This document shows positions 9,594 through 20,696 of a stretch of 64,000 nucleotides of DNA, in pieces (positions within the stretch are counted from its first letter, which is position 1; the number at the start of each line of letters is the position of its first letter). Position numbers and translations under genes: made by a program. Below the pieces are notes generated by a model. That model saw only the letters and a program-made list of their open reading frames with translations. It did no database searches and was not told the DNA's origin. Source of the stretch: Brienomyrus brachyistius. Lineage: Eukaryota > Chordata > Actinopteri > Osteoglossiformes > Mormyridae. Location of the stretch: positions 4,172,501-4,236,500 of the forward strand of contig NC_064551.1 in the NCBI RefSeq assembly GCF_023856365.1, written 5' to 3'.

Positions 9594-10649
9594 TCATTCA
9601 GAATACAATTTAATTAGACAAGAATCTCTGTAAAAGATTCTGCCACTGAGAATTATGCTCAAAGCTTTCCTGAACCAAGAGTAAAAAAAAGCATAAACCA
9701 AAGGGTTGAAGCCCGAGTTCATATAACCAAACCAAAACAGGGCATCAGTCAGTGTGGGTGGGATGGAATAGCCAATGAAGGGGTCCATAATATTGCAGAT
9801 GAATAAGGGGGTCCAGCAGATGAGGAAAACTCCCACCACCACTGCCAGGGTGTTTGCCTTCTTTCTTTCATGCTTCCCAGAGACTGCAGACCCATTTCCA
9901 TCCTCCACCTTAATCTGCCGTGTCAGATCTTTAATTGATCTGGCCTGACGTCTTGCTACCACATAGATCTTGAGATAAATGCCCAACATGATGAAGCCAG
10001 GGAGGAAAAATGCAAAAATAGTAGAGAATGCAGCTGATGATGGGTTAAAGAATACCGTGCATCCTCCGACACACTGCACCTGTGTCTCAAAGAAGTGCTC
10101 ACTGCCTTTCAGGTTGAGGTTTGAGAAGATCATCCCAAAAGCGAAGATGGCTGGGAAGACCCAGCTGGTTATGATCATCAGCAGAGTAGTGACAGTGTTG
10201 ACTATGGAGCGGTACAGAAGTGGGGTGCAGACAGCAAAGTAACGATCTACAGAGATGAAGGAGAGGTGGAAGATGGAGGAGGTGCTGAGCATGACGTCTG
10301 TACTGGAGTGGAACTTGCACACAAAGTCTCCCAGGTACCAGCAGCCGTACACCGACCGCATCGCACTGCACGGCATGATGAAGGCCCCCAACAAAAAGTC
10401 GCAAACCGCCAGTGAGAGAATGAGGCAGTTTGTGGTGGTGTGCAGCTGTTTAAAATGCGCTATAGATGTTATGACCAGAAGATTCCCAGTTACTGTAACC
10501 AGTATAGTAAAGCCCATGAAAGCAAACATGGAAAATTGGAGACTTAGAGGCTGGACATTCTTCTTGCATGATCCGCTCACAGAGTCATAGCAGTACTGTA
10601 TTTCTGCATATACATCACTGATGTGGCTTGAGTTGTTCAAGAAGATCAT
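9594..10649 (-). CDS. Trace amine-associated receptor (TAAR), copy B
   Basis: Intact 351-aa single-exon TAAR; ATG at 10649 (the frame opens from a GTG at 10691). Motifs as in copy A: Asp118 (3.32) within HSSTDVMLS, DRY, Pro5.50, CWTP, W7.40/Y7.43, NSGFNPLVYAFFYSWF. Distinctive residues include MGFTILVTVT in TM1, MRSVYGCWYLG before TM3, SNLNLKG and FFNPSSAAF in ECL2/TM5, TPLFICNIMD in TM6 and an LIKLYSE C-terminus. Its last 100 residues match copy C, while its upstream 3 kb matches the upstream of copy A. This fits exchange breakpoints inside the gene. Confidence 0.96.
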   Translation of the reverse strand: MIFLNNSSHISDVYAEIQYCYDSVSGSCKKNVQPLSLQFSMFAFMGFTILVTVTGNLLVITSIAHFKQLHTTTNCLILSLAVCDFLLGAFIMPCSAMRSVYGCWYLGDFVCKFHSSTDVMLSTSSIFHLSFISVDRYFAVCTPLLYRSIVNTVTTLLMIITSWVFPAIFAFGMIFSNLNLKGSEHFFETQVQCVGGCTVFFNPSSAAFSTIFAFFLPGFIMLGIYLKIYVVARRQARSIKDLTRQIKVEDGNGSAVSGKHERKKANTLAVVVGVFLICWTPLFICNIMDPFIGYSIPPTLTDALFWFGYMNSGFNPLVYAFFYSWFRKALSIILSGRIFYRDSCLIKLYSE

Positions 10650-10717
10650 GCTACTTAAGTTCTGAAGACTTAGTAAGAAGATAGATTTCACTTTGACCGC
10701 AGTCTGTGGTGCTCTGG

Positions 10718-10834
10718 TTTATATACTGAAACGGTCGAGTCTCGTTGCCAAGGAGCATGAGAGAACACACCTTAACAGCGTAAATATTCAAAGCTATGCT
10801 GTTGGGCCAATGCTCAAGAGTGAGTAACGTACTC
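10718..10834 (-). promoter_or_regulatory. Promoter of TAAR copy B
   Basis: TATATAAA at plus 10718-10726, 69 bp above the ATG; palindrome at 10822-10834. Essentially the same sequence as the copy A promoter. Confidence 0.75.
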
Positions 10835-12487
10835 TGGGGATGTCAAGGCCCCAAACTCATGTTTATCATCGTTGCATATAACAACGCATGGACTGTAGAA
10901 GGGGGGGCCACCTGGGCCTGTGCTCGGGTTCCGTGTAGAATGCAGTAAGAAAACAAATCAGGTGAAAAACACCTACAGACAGTTTAATGCAAACTGATGA
11001 AACTTCATTATCTTTAGTTAAAGAAATAACGAATTTTTAGCATCTACACTGAGTAAACTGCACCTTCTTGTCTCACAGCGCTCTTTGCATTAACGGAAAA
11101 AGATCAACAAAGACATGAAAACTTAACAGAGCTGTAATTAATCTCTTATAGAAAACAATAAGACAGTGTACTATTACTCTTTGGCCATTAGGTGGTGCTA
11201 AATAGTCATCCATCCATCAACCATCCCTCTTCTATACTGCTTCTTCATTACATCATATCTATAGACATGGCGGGATGCAGTGATCACCCTCAGCCTGGGC
11301 TAAATGATCTTGGAAACAGCTAAAGCAAGTTTATGGAGTATAAAGTCATGCAGCATCAACAATTAAAAAAATATCCATCTGTATTTTGAGTTTCTTACTG
11401 TATCTCAGTAATGCACACCATGAATGAGATGGAGTTGGCTGCAGATGTGGGTAAGTCCTTCAGCCTGCGCAATGGACTGTTTTTTAGCTGGAGTGCAGTT
11501 TGCGCAGCACTAATCCCACCCTTTGTACCTGGGGTTCATCTGCCACAGCCTTGCTAGCTGGGGCGATGACAGCAAGGTTCTCCTGTCGTAGACTTTCCAG
11601 CAGACATGCCTTGTCCTACCTTCTGGCTCAGAAACCCTCCTTGGAGACACGGGGGCAGTGGGTTTCTTTTAACCAGGCCTCTGTCCATTGACCGGTCTGG
11701 CTAGCAAGGCCCTACCAGGAGCGTAGGCTCCTGCCAGCAAAGCTCTCAAGGTCATTGAAGCAGGCAACTCCCTCCCACAATGATGAGGTAATAACCCATT
11801 GCAGGAATATGAATGGGACACCAACTCAATTACGGGCTCATTAATTCATACCCTATGGCAACTCAGAGAAGCCATTTAGCCTAACTGCATGTCTCTGGGC
11901 TGCAGGAGAAAACGTGTGTGACACAGCGAGAACATGCACACTCCGCACACTCCTACTAAAATGTAGACAGGAGTCCAAGCAGGAGGATTCAGTGGATTCA
12001 GTGCAGGAGGTGTGAGACGACAGGGCTACCCTCTAAGCCAGCACACTGCCTGAACTGCCTCTTTGTCTTGCAAACATATTTACATATGCTGGCATTTTTT
12101 AATTACTTAGCAAACACTCTTATTCAGAGTGATGAACATCTTCCTTTAGAAAGCAAGGACAGCCAGATCCGGGAGCTGTGGGCTTAAGGGTCGTGCTCAA
12201 GGGCCAACAAATGACACGATTCCCCTGTTGGCCAGTGGATTCAAGCCAGTGACTTTCCAAACATGGGCACATATTATCTTACCTGTTAGGTAAAACTGAT
12301 TGCCATTTTTCAACATTTATTATCATGTGTTTTCATTTTAAATGAAACCTCTGTATTTCTTATGTAACACAAAATTTCATAGAATATGAATAACTAATAC
12401 GAGAAGCCAACATGCAGTAGGAGATGATTCCCACTGTGACTGTTTAGAGGAAGAAAGACTGGGTGTTTGATTAATGTGCTGAGACGG
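10835..12487. other. Duplicated intergenic block, no gene
   Basis: Near-identical copy of 6116-7769 with the same decayed repeats (11480-11795, 11820-12050, 12100-12280) and only scattered substitutions. No gene. Confidence 0.6.
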
Positions 12488-12808
12488 CCCCACTCCAGTC
12501 CTGGGGGGGCTGCTGTATTACCTAAGCGCGATGTAAACTTCAGAAGCAAAGGGCCCAGTTAGCAGCAAGCTGCCTCCCAATCAAAGGTGGCAATACAGAG
12601 ATTACACAGAGCGGAGGTGATGCAACAGCCTGACCTCTTGCATGTGCTGAGAGCAGGGAAGGTAGGATCAGGTGCAGAGAGGCAGAAATGGGTGTGGGGA
12701 GTTTCTCTGTGTACATCCTTCATGGGGGGTGAGCTATTAGAGAAGCTCGTGGTACTCAAGGTCTGAAGGCCTAGCGAAGGTAAAACATGAAATCTGACTG
12801 TAGTTTAT
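12488..12808 (-). pseudogene. Relic of a TAAR 5' end
   Basis: Near-identical to the relic at 7770-8092, with the same dead start codon. Confidence 0.6.
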
Positions 12809-12869
12809 AAAGAACTTTCTGGAAAAAATAAAGCAAACTGAGAAGGACAGAGTCCAGATGATGTAGGTG

Positions 12870-13131
12870 ATGAACTGAGAGGGTAGACTGAGGGGGGACT
12901 GAGAGGGCAGACTGAGGGGGGACTGAGAGAGCAGACTGAGGGGGGACTGAGAGGGTAGACTGAGGGGGGACTGAGAGGGCAGACTGACGGGGGACTGAGA
13001 GAGCAGACTGAGGGGGGACTGAGAGGGCAAACTGAGGGGGGACTGAGAGGGCAGACTGAGGGGGGACTGAGAGAGCAGACTGAGGGGGGACTGAGAGGGC
13101 AGACTGAGGGGGGACTGAGAGGGCAGAGGGG
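12870..13131. repeat. 24-bp minisatellite, about 10.5 copies
   Basis: Same unit as at 8151. The difference in copy number (27 units, 648 bp) accounts for the whole difference in spacing between copies A-B (4719 bp) and B-C (4072 bp). Confidence 0.95.
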
Positions 13132-13665
13132 CGGCAGTCACATCTTAATGAGGGTAGAAAGAAATACCAGGGTAGAAGCTTGATACTAATACAGCTCTAC
13201 TTAAATTAGGGAACAAATCACATTTTGTACAGCATGTCAGTAAACGTGTAGTAAGGGTCTTTATGTGCCCCAATGCTACTCTCTATGAATATGCTACACA
13301 TCTTAAAACCAGTAATTTTTGAAATACATATAAATATTCAATATACAATAAATAAAACTGCAAGTAAACACAAAGCTCTCCGTCATGAGCCCCGTAAAGA
13401 TGGTGACAAGTGCAGAAGTGAATCTTCTGCTCATTTTTATACAACTTACTTTGTGCATGCAGAGCTTAGACATGGACCTGGGACTTTTTCGGAGATGATC
13501 TAGAAGCTTTATTTACCTTGATAGCTCCAGCTAATACAGTTTCCCAGTATACAGATGGTTAGAAATTAAACATGTTGGGGAATGAAGATGCACTTAGTGT
13601 TTTATAAAAGGACAAGTATTCAGATGATTAAAGAGCTACATGGATGACTTTATAGCCAAATATGC
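13132..13665. other. 3' flank of the 13666 receptor
   Basis: Near-identical to 9057-9593; no gene. Confidence 0.6.
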
Positions 13666-14721
13666 TCATTCAGAATACAATTTAATTAGACAAGAATCTC
13701 TGTAAAAGATTCTGCCACTGAGAATTATGCTCAAAGCTTTCCTGAACCAAGAGTAAAAAAAAGCATAAACCAAAGGGTTGAAGCCCGAGTTCATATAACC
13801 AAACCAAAACAGAGCATCAGTCAGTGTGGGTGGGATGGAATAGCCAATGAAGGGGTCCATAATATTGCAGATGAATAAGGGGGTCCAGCAGATGAGGAAA
13901 ACTCCCACCACCACTGCCAGGGTGTTTGCCTTCTTTCTTTCATGCTTCCCAGAGACTGCAGACCCATTTCCATCCTCCACCTTAATCTGCCGTGTCAGAT
14001 CTTTAATTGATCTGGCCTGACGTCTTGCTACCACGTAGATTTTGAGATAAATGCCCAACATGATGAAGCCAGGGAGGAAAAATGCAAAAATAGTAGAGAA
14101 TGCAGCTGATGCTGGACTAAAGAATACCGTGCATCCTCCGACACACTGCACCTGTGTCTCAAAGAAGTGCTCACTGCCTTTCAGGTTGAGGCCTGAGAAG
14201 ATCATCCCAAAGGCGAAGATGGCTGGGAAGACCCAGCTGGTTATGATCATCAGCAGAGCAGTGACAGAGTTGACTATGGAGCGGTACAGAAGTGGGATGC
14301 AGACAGCAAAGTAACGATCTACAGAGATGAAGGAGAGGTGGAAGATGGAGGAGGTGCTGAGCATGATGTCCATGCTGGAGTGGAACTTGCACACAAAGTC
14401 TCCCAGGTACCAGCAGCCGTAGATCGACCGTATTGCACTGCACGGCATGACGAGGGACCCCAACAAAAAGTCGCAAACCGCCAGTGAGAGAATGAGGCAG
14501 TTTGTGGTGGTGTGCAGCTGCTTAAAATGCGCTATAGATGTTATGACCAGAAGATTCCCAGTGACTGTCACGAGTATAACGAACCCCATGAAAAGAAACA
14601 TGGAAAACTGAAGACTTATAGGTTGTAGATTCTTCTTACACGATCCGCTCACAGAGCCATAGCAGTAGTGCGTTTCTATATATACATCGTTGACGTGGTT
14701 TGAATTGTTCAAGAGGTTCAT
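13666..14721 (-). CDS. Trace amine-associated receptor (TAAR), copy C
   Basis: Intact 351-aa TAAR; ATG at 14721. The N-terminus is its own (MNLLNNSNHVNDVYIETHYC, then YGSVSGSCKKNLQPIS; TM1 FLFMGFVILVTVTGN). From ECL1 through TM5 it matches copy A (SAIRSIYGCWYLG, HSSMDIMLS, SGLNLKG). From TM6 onward it matches copy B (TPLFICNIMD, LIKLYSE). One unusual residue is Ile in AVCIPLLY after DRY, where the others have Thr. All ligand-site and activation residues are kept (Asp118, DRY, W6.48, W7.40, Y7.43). Confidence 0.96.
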   Translation of the reverse strand: MNLLNNSNHVNDVYIETHYCYGSVSGSCKKNLQPISLQFSMFLFMGFVILVTVTGNLLVITSIAHFKQLHTTTNCLILSLAVCDFLLGSLVMPCSAIRSIYGCWYLGDFVCKFHSSMDIMLSTSSIFHLSFISVDRYFAVCIPLLYRSIVNSVTALLMIITSWVFPAIFAFGMIFSGLNLKGSEHFFETQVQCVGGCTVFFSPASAAFSTIFAFFLPGFIMLGIYLKIYVVARRQARSIKDLTRQIKVEDGNGSAVSGKHERKKANTLAVVVGVFLICWTPLFICNIMDPFIGYSIPPTLTDALFWFGYMNSGFNPLVYAFFYSWFRKALSIILSGRIFYRDSCLIKLYSE

Positions 14722-14789
14722 GCTACTCAAGTTCTGAAGGCCCAGTAAGAAGATAGATTTCACTTTGACTGCAGTCTGTGGTGCTCTGG

Positions 14790-14909
14790 GTTATATACGG
14801 AAATTGAGGAGACTCGTTGCCAAGGAGCGTGAGAGAACGCACCTTAACAATATCAATATTCAACAGAATTATAATGTAGAGACAATGCTCAAGAGTGAGT
14901 AGTGTACTC
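14790..14909 (-). promoter_or_regulatory. Promoter of TAAR copy C
   Basis: TATATAAC at plus 14790-14798. The palindrome site at 14897-14909 has gtg instead of acg in the spacer. The CCAAT present in A, B, D, E and G is changed to acaat here. Confidence 0.65.
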
Positions 14910-15822
14910 TGGGGATGTAAAGGGCCAGACTCTTGTTTATAACATTTGTATATGTCAGCGCTTGGAGTGCAGAACTGGAGCCCAGGCACCTTTTTGAATG
15001 TTATTAAGAGTGCAATGATGAAGAATAAGGAGAAGGACACCTACAGATCATTTATTATTTATTATTTTTATTGCATAAAAATTCATTTCATTTTTGAATT
15101 TCTCATTCGGTCATTTATTATTAAACTGAGTGTAATTACTACCTTGCTCTTTGAAAAATTAGATATAATTTGTTCTGATAGGCATCATTGTAGGAATCTG
15201 TAGGAATCTGCCATTTATGTCCTCCTTGAATGGTTAAAGATCTAAAGAATATTAGCATCGAGCCTGAGCAATCCGAACCTTATTATTCCTCAAAGCTCTT
15301 TGCTTTTAAAGAGAGTTGGAAGCAGTCTCGCAGAGTAGTATTACTACTCAATGGCCAATAGGTGGTGCTAAAGAGTCATCCATCCAACAACCAACCATCT
15401 TCTATAGTGGTAATTCATTACATAATATCCAGCTGTGGGTTTCACCAGCTAAGCATTAGTAAGGTTTACACCCACTGTAAGGTTGGGTGTAAAGTGTACC
15501 TTAAATTACACGTTGAAACTAGGTAGTTTTAACCTAGCGCCACGTTCTTTGTTGGTTGCACCACTGCTACTTACTGTAAGTTACATCATAATTAGTAGCT
15601 ACTGAATAAAAATATTGTGACACAGAATGATGTTTTCACCATGGACAACCAGTCAATATTGTCTGATTTGACTGGAACCAACTTGCTGTTACACATGATC
15701 ACATGATTTGCTTGTGGATAGGAAATATTTGGCATCTAGCCTCAGTAGTGTCTCACTACAGGAGTTACTTAGTTGTTTGGGATAAAAAAAAATGTTTGTA
15801 TGTACTAAGTATGAAGAAGGTT
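14910..15822. other. Intergenic, no gene seen
   Basis: Begins with sequence shared by other receptor upstream regions, including the ggccaataggtggtgctaaa motif near 15352. The rest shows no gene or recognisable element. Confidence 0.5.
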
Positions 15823-16078
15823 CAAGGTGGCTGAAGTCCTGTCCCATGGTCACATTCTCTCATCTGCAGAGTTAAAGCCTGACCCTGAGACGGTGAGAGC
15901 CATCTTAGACCTACCTAATCCTTCAGATGCAAAAGGTGAGTTTTTGCGATGCTTACTAGACAAGGTCAGCCCCTGGCACTGGCTGCTGAGGCACGATGCA
16001 GCAGGTTCTGAAATGAAATCCTTCACCACAACTATGCCGGTGCTGCACTACTATGATGTCACTAAGCAGATCAAAAGT
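15823..16078 (+). pseudogene. Ty3/Gypsy RT-RNase H remnant (older element)
   Basis: Plus-strand peptide with the RT thumb/RNase H linker: GHILSSAELKPDPETVRAIL and [11 protein letters not shown], then [11 protein letters not shown]. It stops where the minus-strand element begins. The matching integrase piece of the same orientation resumes at 18837. Internal deletions and loss of the catalytic core make it inert. Confidence 0.75.
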
Positions 16079-18341
16079 GCAAAGCATCTTCAGCCAGAGT
16101 AGCCATGGAAACGAGGTGGGACCCACTTGCTGGAGGATCCGGAACGGTCCTATGAAGCGGGCCGACAACTTACGACACAATGACAGTTTGAGGTTTCGAG
16201 TTGAGAGCTAGACCCTTTGTATGTATGGACATACATACTTTGTATGTATGGACCCACTGGAGAACTGCGGAACGATGTGAGGGCGGTACATAACGTACAG
16301 GTGGGCATCCAGTGGGGGCTGGTGCCCGTTCGTTTATGGCTCAGAGGGTCTCTAAGGACCAGGAGATGGTGGCAGCAAAGCACGAAGGAGTCAAAATGGG
16401 TGCTGCTTCGTCGGTCGACGTGGATAGATCATACTGCCGGGATAGCGCGTCTGCCTTAATGTTTTTAGAACCTGGAAGGTACGTCACTATGAAATTAAAA
16501 CGTGCCAAGAACATAGCCCATCAGGCTTGGCGAGGGTTCAGTCTCTTAGCATTTTGCAGGTATTGGAGGTTGCGGTGGTTGGTGAGTACCTGGAGTGGGT
16601 GGCGTGCCCCCTCTAGCCAGTGTCTCCACTCCTCCAATGCCAGGTTGATGGCCAGAAGTTCCCTATCGCCGACATCGTAATTGCACTCTGCGGAGAAGAG
16701 TTTTTTATAAAAGTAAGCGCAGGGGTGGCGTCGACCGGTTACTGGGACCCTTTGGATAAGTACCCCTCCTACTACGGTGTCCGAAGCATCCATCTCGACC
16801 TCAAACGGCTCGTTCGGACGTGGTTGATGGAGGATAGGCGCAGAACAGAAGGTGTCATTCAGCTTCTGAAAGGCATGATCAGCCTCTGGGGTCCACTGCA
16901 ACTTGATGCCTTTCCCACGAGTACAAGAGGTGAGTGGGGTGGCCACTTGGCTAAAGCCTCGTACAAACCTGTGATAAAAGTTAGCGAATCCTAGAAATCT
17001 CTGCTACTCTTTCACTGTAAGGAGTCGCAGCCAGTCCTTGATCACATTCACCTTCTGGTCATCCATAGCCATGCTCCAGGGCGGAGAACATATCCTAAAA
17101 AGTGCATCTGCGTTTGGTGAAACTCGCATTTCTCTCCCTGCACGAACAGTTGATAGTCGCGCAGCCCAGCACCTGGCGTACATGGGTTACATGTTGTGCG
17201 AGGAAAGGGGAGTAGATTAGAATGTCATGGATGTACACGATCACGAACTGGTTAATCATCTCCCTAAACATGGTATACAAAAACGACTGGAAAATGGAGG
17301 GGCTGTTAGCAAAGCCATAAGGCATGACCTGGTATTCGTATTGACCGGTGTGTGTTATATTGTAAATTACGTCTTCCATTCATCCCTTCTACGTATACGA
17401 ATCTAATTATAAGTGCTGCGGAAATCGAGCTTTGTAAATACCGTTGCCTCTCGTAGCTGCTCTAGAGCGGAGGGTATCAAAGGCAGCGGTTCCAGTCCCT
17501 TATGCTTGATGACGTTAAGGGACTGGTAGTCGATACAAGGGCGTAACCCCCTGTCCTTCCTCTTTACGAAGAAGAACCCGGTAGTGGTGGGTGATGTCAA
17601 GGGTCAGATTATACCTTTCGTCAGGGCTTCACGGACATATTCATCCATCTCCATCTAAGCACAAGCCCTGAGCAGTGCGACATCTCCGCTTAGTCAGGGT
17701 GAGTGGGGATCTTCCGAGCTGCATCGGTTTGGGAGCTTCGGTCAGGAGCGAGAACATCATCGTTCGCGGAGACTTATCCAAGGTGATGGGTAGCCCGGAA
17801 ATCCTTGAAGGAGAGCGCGGAGCTCGTCTTGTATCTCTGGGTTTAGGGCTCATCGGTAGAGGATCCGGAAATAGTCCTCTGGCCAGCATAACCCGGCCGC
17901 GATCATTCAGAACTCCAGGGAGAATTCTGTCACCATCCGGTTTCCCTGATGACGGTCCACCAGATGTTCACCCAGGCTACGACCCACAGCGGGGTGATCA
18001 AAGATCTCCTTAAAGGCGGTATGGAAATCACGAGTCAACTCCAGAAGGGGACTGTCGTCCGACCTAAGGGCGATGGCCCAGTCACGGGCTCTACCTGACA
18101 GTAACGAGATGACGAACCTAATGCATGCTCCTACATGAAGCGATCGGGGTGTTCCTCAATGTAGAGACTGCATTACATGAGGAAGGCCCAGCAGTGGTCT
18201 GGGTAGCCTTCATACTTCTCCGGCATGGCAACCAACACCGGTGGAGACGCCCGAGGCAGAGTCGGGGAGTTGGGCTTAGTCGGCTTGTCTCTCGAGGAGC
18301 TACCTGCTGCTGCAAGCGCTGGGTCTTTGCGGGGTCCATTC
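16079..18341 (-). pseudogene. Defective Ty3/Gypsy gag-pol (younger element)
   Basis: Minus strand, in order. Gag start MDPAKTQRLQQQV (ATG at 18339). A contracted protease region. RT with [20 protein letters not shown] (about 17403-17600) and [17 protein letters not shown] (17095-17379). RNase H with [11 protein letters not shown] (16521-16946). Integrase zinc-finger linker PTGCPPVRYVPPSHRSAVLQ near 16300. Post-integrase [14 protein letters not shown] at about 16150. The RT active site reads YIHD instead of YxDD. The integrase catalytic core is deleted and several stops and frameshifts occur. No 3' LTR is seen at the low-coordinate end. Confidence 0.85.
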
Positions 18342-18836
18342 TGTCAAGGCGAAGTACTCTGTGATACCCGATGTGAATGGAGGAGGCGGACCCCGAGATG
18401 CAGAGGCAAGCAGGTTTATTTGAATAGCCGGGTGCAAAGAAAACCAGGAGGGGAATCCGAAATCGCAGTCGAGTCACAGGCAAGGGTCAAGAGCTGGGAA
18501 GATCAATCTTACACAGACTGATGAGACGGGATTCTGATGGGAAGGGAAGAAAAGGACCGGTGAGGAAGCGGGACAGGATGAGGAAGGCAGGTAGGGCAAG
18601 CAGGTGCCGACGGGTCGGAGGAGCAGGCAGGATGGGTCAGACGAGCAGGACGGGCAGGCAGAAGACAGCAGGCAGGAAAACCGAAGAGACAAAAGACAGA
18701 GCAATTGCTTGGTATGGTGCATTCGGAAATGGCAACAATTCTTCGCACCGACTTCTGGGAGAAGTCGGTTTAAATAGTAGCACTAGTGGCTGGCGATTGT
18801 TCACCGGCACCTGTCCCCACCCTCGTGGGCGTGACA
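18342..18836 (-). mobile_element. LTR of the younger Ty3/Gypsy element
   Basis: 495 bp between the gag start and the older element's integrase, with TG...CA ends on the minus strand (TGTCACGCCC...CGCCTTGACA). The gag ATG follows after only GA. This is the 5' LTR of the minus-strand element; its right edge abuts the integrase remnant of the older element. Confidence 0.75.
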
Positions 18837-19190
18837 GGCTGATTGTCACTATGGATCTGTTTAGCCATAGACAGAAGGAATTCCTGCTTATCATTGACTA
18901 CTATGCAGGCTTTTGGGAGACTGAGCTACTTCCAGACCTGTCAGCAGAGACTGTAACCAGACACTGCAAGTCACTCCCATAATGGACATCCGGGCAAGGT
19001 GATTACAAACAATGCCAGACAATTTGACTCTCAAATTAAGTATTTGGATTCGGAGTGGGAATTTGAGGAAGCAATCTCCTCATCAAGGCACCTAAATGCA
19101 AATGGTAAGGAGGAGTCAGCAGCTAAGATAGCGAATGCTCTCTTGCGCAGAGCAGTGCGAGACAGAGAGGACCCTGGAAGGCTAATGTTT
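18837..19190 (+). pseudogene. Ty3/Gypsy integrase remnant (older element)
   Basis: Plus strand: TMDLFSHRQKEFLLIIDYYA keeps the first catalytic Asp. A stop (18980-18982) and a frame change follow. ARVITNNARQFDSQ has Asn in place of the second catalytic Asp; NANGKEESAAKIA carries the Glu region. Continues the element broken at 16078. Confidence 0.8.
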
Positions 19191-20092
19191 TTCAATCAAT
19201 TTCAACAAAATTACATTAAACATTGCTGCACACATCTTTTATTTGAACGAGTCATTTTGTTAGTTATTGGTTACTGGGGTGATCGATCACAATAATCACA
19301 GGGCACCTTTTATATGTGTTTTACTTACACGACTCCCGATATGTTTATGATTCATAAATTAATTTGGCCAGCAGATCAATCTTTCATTTTCCACATAATG
19401 AAAAATGATGTGACATTATCCTGGCAAAAAGCAGAGGCAAGTTTCACTGCCAGCACCTGCAAGATCTGGAGATGCAAGCAAAAAGATGTTCACTTCTATT
19501 GATAGGGATGCAAAGATCCGATACTTCGGTATAGGCACCAATCAATATCTTTTAGATGGATCAGGTATCGACCATATGTGAACGATCTATGTCCAATGCT
19601 TATTTATTTAGTTGTCGGCAGTCTGTAAAAAGAAAAGTCCTATTTCTTGTTATATTGATTCATACAATCAGTCGCGTCGCAGCTCTTTTCAATTTTAGGT
19701 GTGTTTTTTTGCAGAAATAGTTATTTCCTGGCAAATAGACTGAGTGGCAGCATTAGTGTGACCCTGAACAGGATAAGCAGTTTCAGAAAATGGATATAAT
19801 TTATAACTCTCAGTTCTCTCATTACCGAGGAACATTAGATAAGTAGATAAACAGTGACTTTCCAATTATGGACACAGTTTAGCTTATCCATGCCCAAATG
19901 GTAATACACTTAATTTATAATTAATGGTAATTATACTTAATTTATTTTTCAATTACTTAATTAAACGACAGAAATGCTTTCTAAGGCTTTCTAAATTTCA
20001 CAAGTCTTGCATAAAAAGACTGATTAATATGAAAAGCCAACATATACAGTACTAGGAGGGAGATAAATGATTCCCACTGTGACTGTTTAGAT
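19191..20092. repeat. Intergenic with decayed transposon ends
   Basis: Near 19503 the phrase agggatgcaaagatccgata resembles the terminus of a common hAT-type fish element. Near 19755 ccctgaacaggataagcagt is the tail of the dispersed family at 25283. Nothing coding. Confidence 0.4.
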
Positions 20093-20286
20093 CAGGGGTG
20101 CCCAACTTCAGTCCTGGAGGGTCAGAGACCTCCACATGTTTGGGTTTCCCCTCATTTAACACACCTGATTCAACTCCTTGTGCTAATTATCACACAGCTC
20201 TTCAGCTGAATCATTTATGGTGGAACAGGGAAAGAACTAAGTTACACAGGGCTCCGACCCCGCAGGACTGGGGTTGGGCAGCCCTG
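20093..20286. mobile_element. hAT-type MITE, 194 bp
   Basis: Ends are related inverted repeats (caggggtgcccaac ... gttgggcagccctg). It is flanked by 8-bp duplications GTTTAGAT (20085-20092) and GTTTAGAG (20287-20294), the target length of hAT elements. Sibling blocks keep the empty site (ctgtttagaggaagaaagac, e.g. near 7724 and 12443). Non-coding. Confidence 0.9.
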
Positions 20287-20329
20287 GTTTAGAGGACTAA
20301 AGACTGAGTGTTTGATTAATGTGCTGAGA

Positions 20330-20632
20330 CGGTCCCACTGCTCTATTATCTGATTTAAGCATGACAAGCAAAGGGCCCAGTTAGCAGCAAGCTGCCTCCC
20401 AATCAAAAGTGGCAATACAGAGATTACACAGAGCGCAGGTGATGCAACAGCCTGACCTCTTGCATGTGCTGAGAGCAGGGAAGGTAGGATCAGGTGCAGA
20501 GAGGCAGAAATGGGTGTGGGGAGTTTCTCTGTGTACATCCTTCATGGGGGGGGTGAGCTATTAGAGAAGCCTGTGGAACTGAAGGTCTGAAGGCCTAGCG
20601 AAGGTAAAACATGAAATCTGACTGTAGTTTAT
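20330..20632 (-). pseudogene. Relic of a TAAR 5' end
   Basis: Same relic as at 7770, with a local rearrangement at the TM2 end (the G-run is missing) and cctgtggaact where others have ctcgtggtact. Confidence 0.5.
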
Positions 20633-20696
20633 AAAGAACCTTCCGAAAAAATAAAGCGAACTGAGAAGGACAAAGTCCAGATGATGTAGGTGATGA

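Noticed and set aside
10099..10404. Roughly 100-codon frames in another frame inside every receptor, and plus-strand 87-111-codon frames
   Set aside because: They overlap the receptor genes and recur only because the receptor DNA is conserved.
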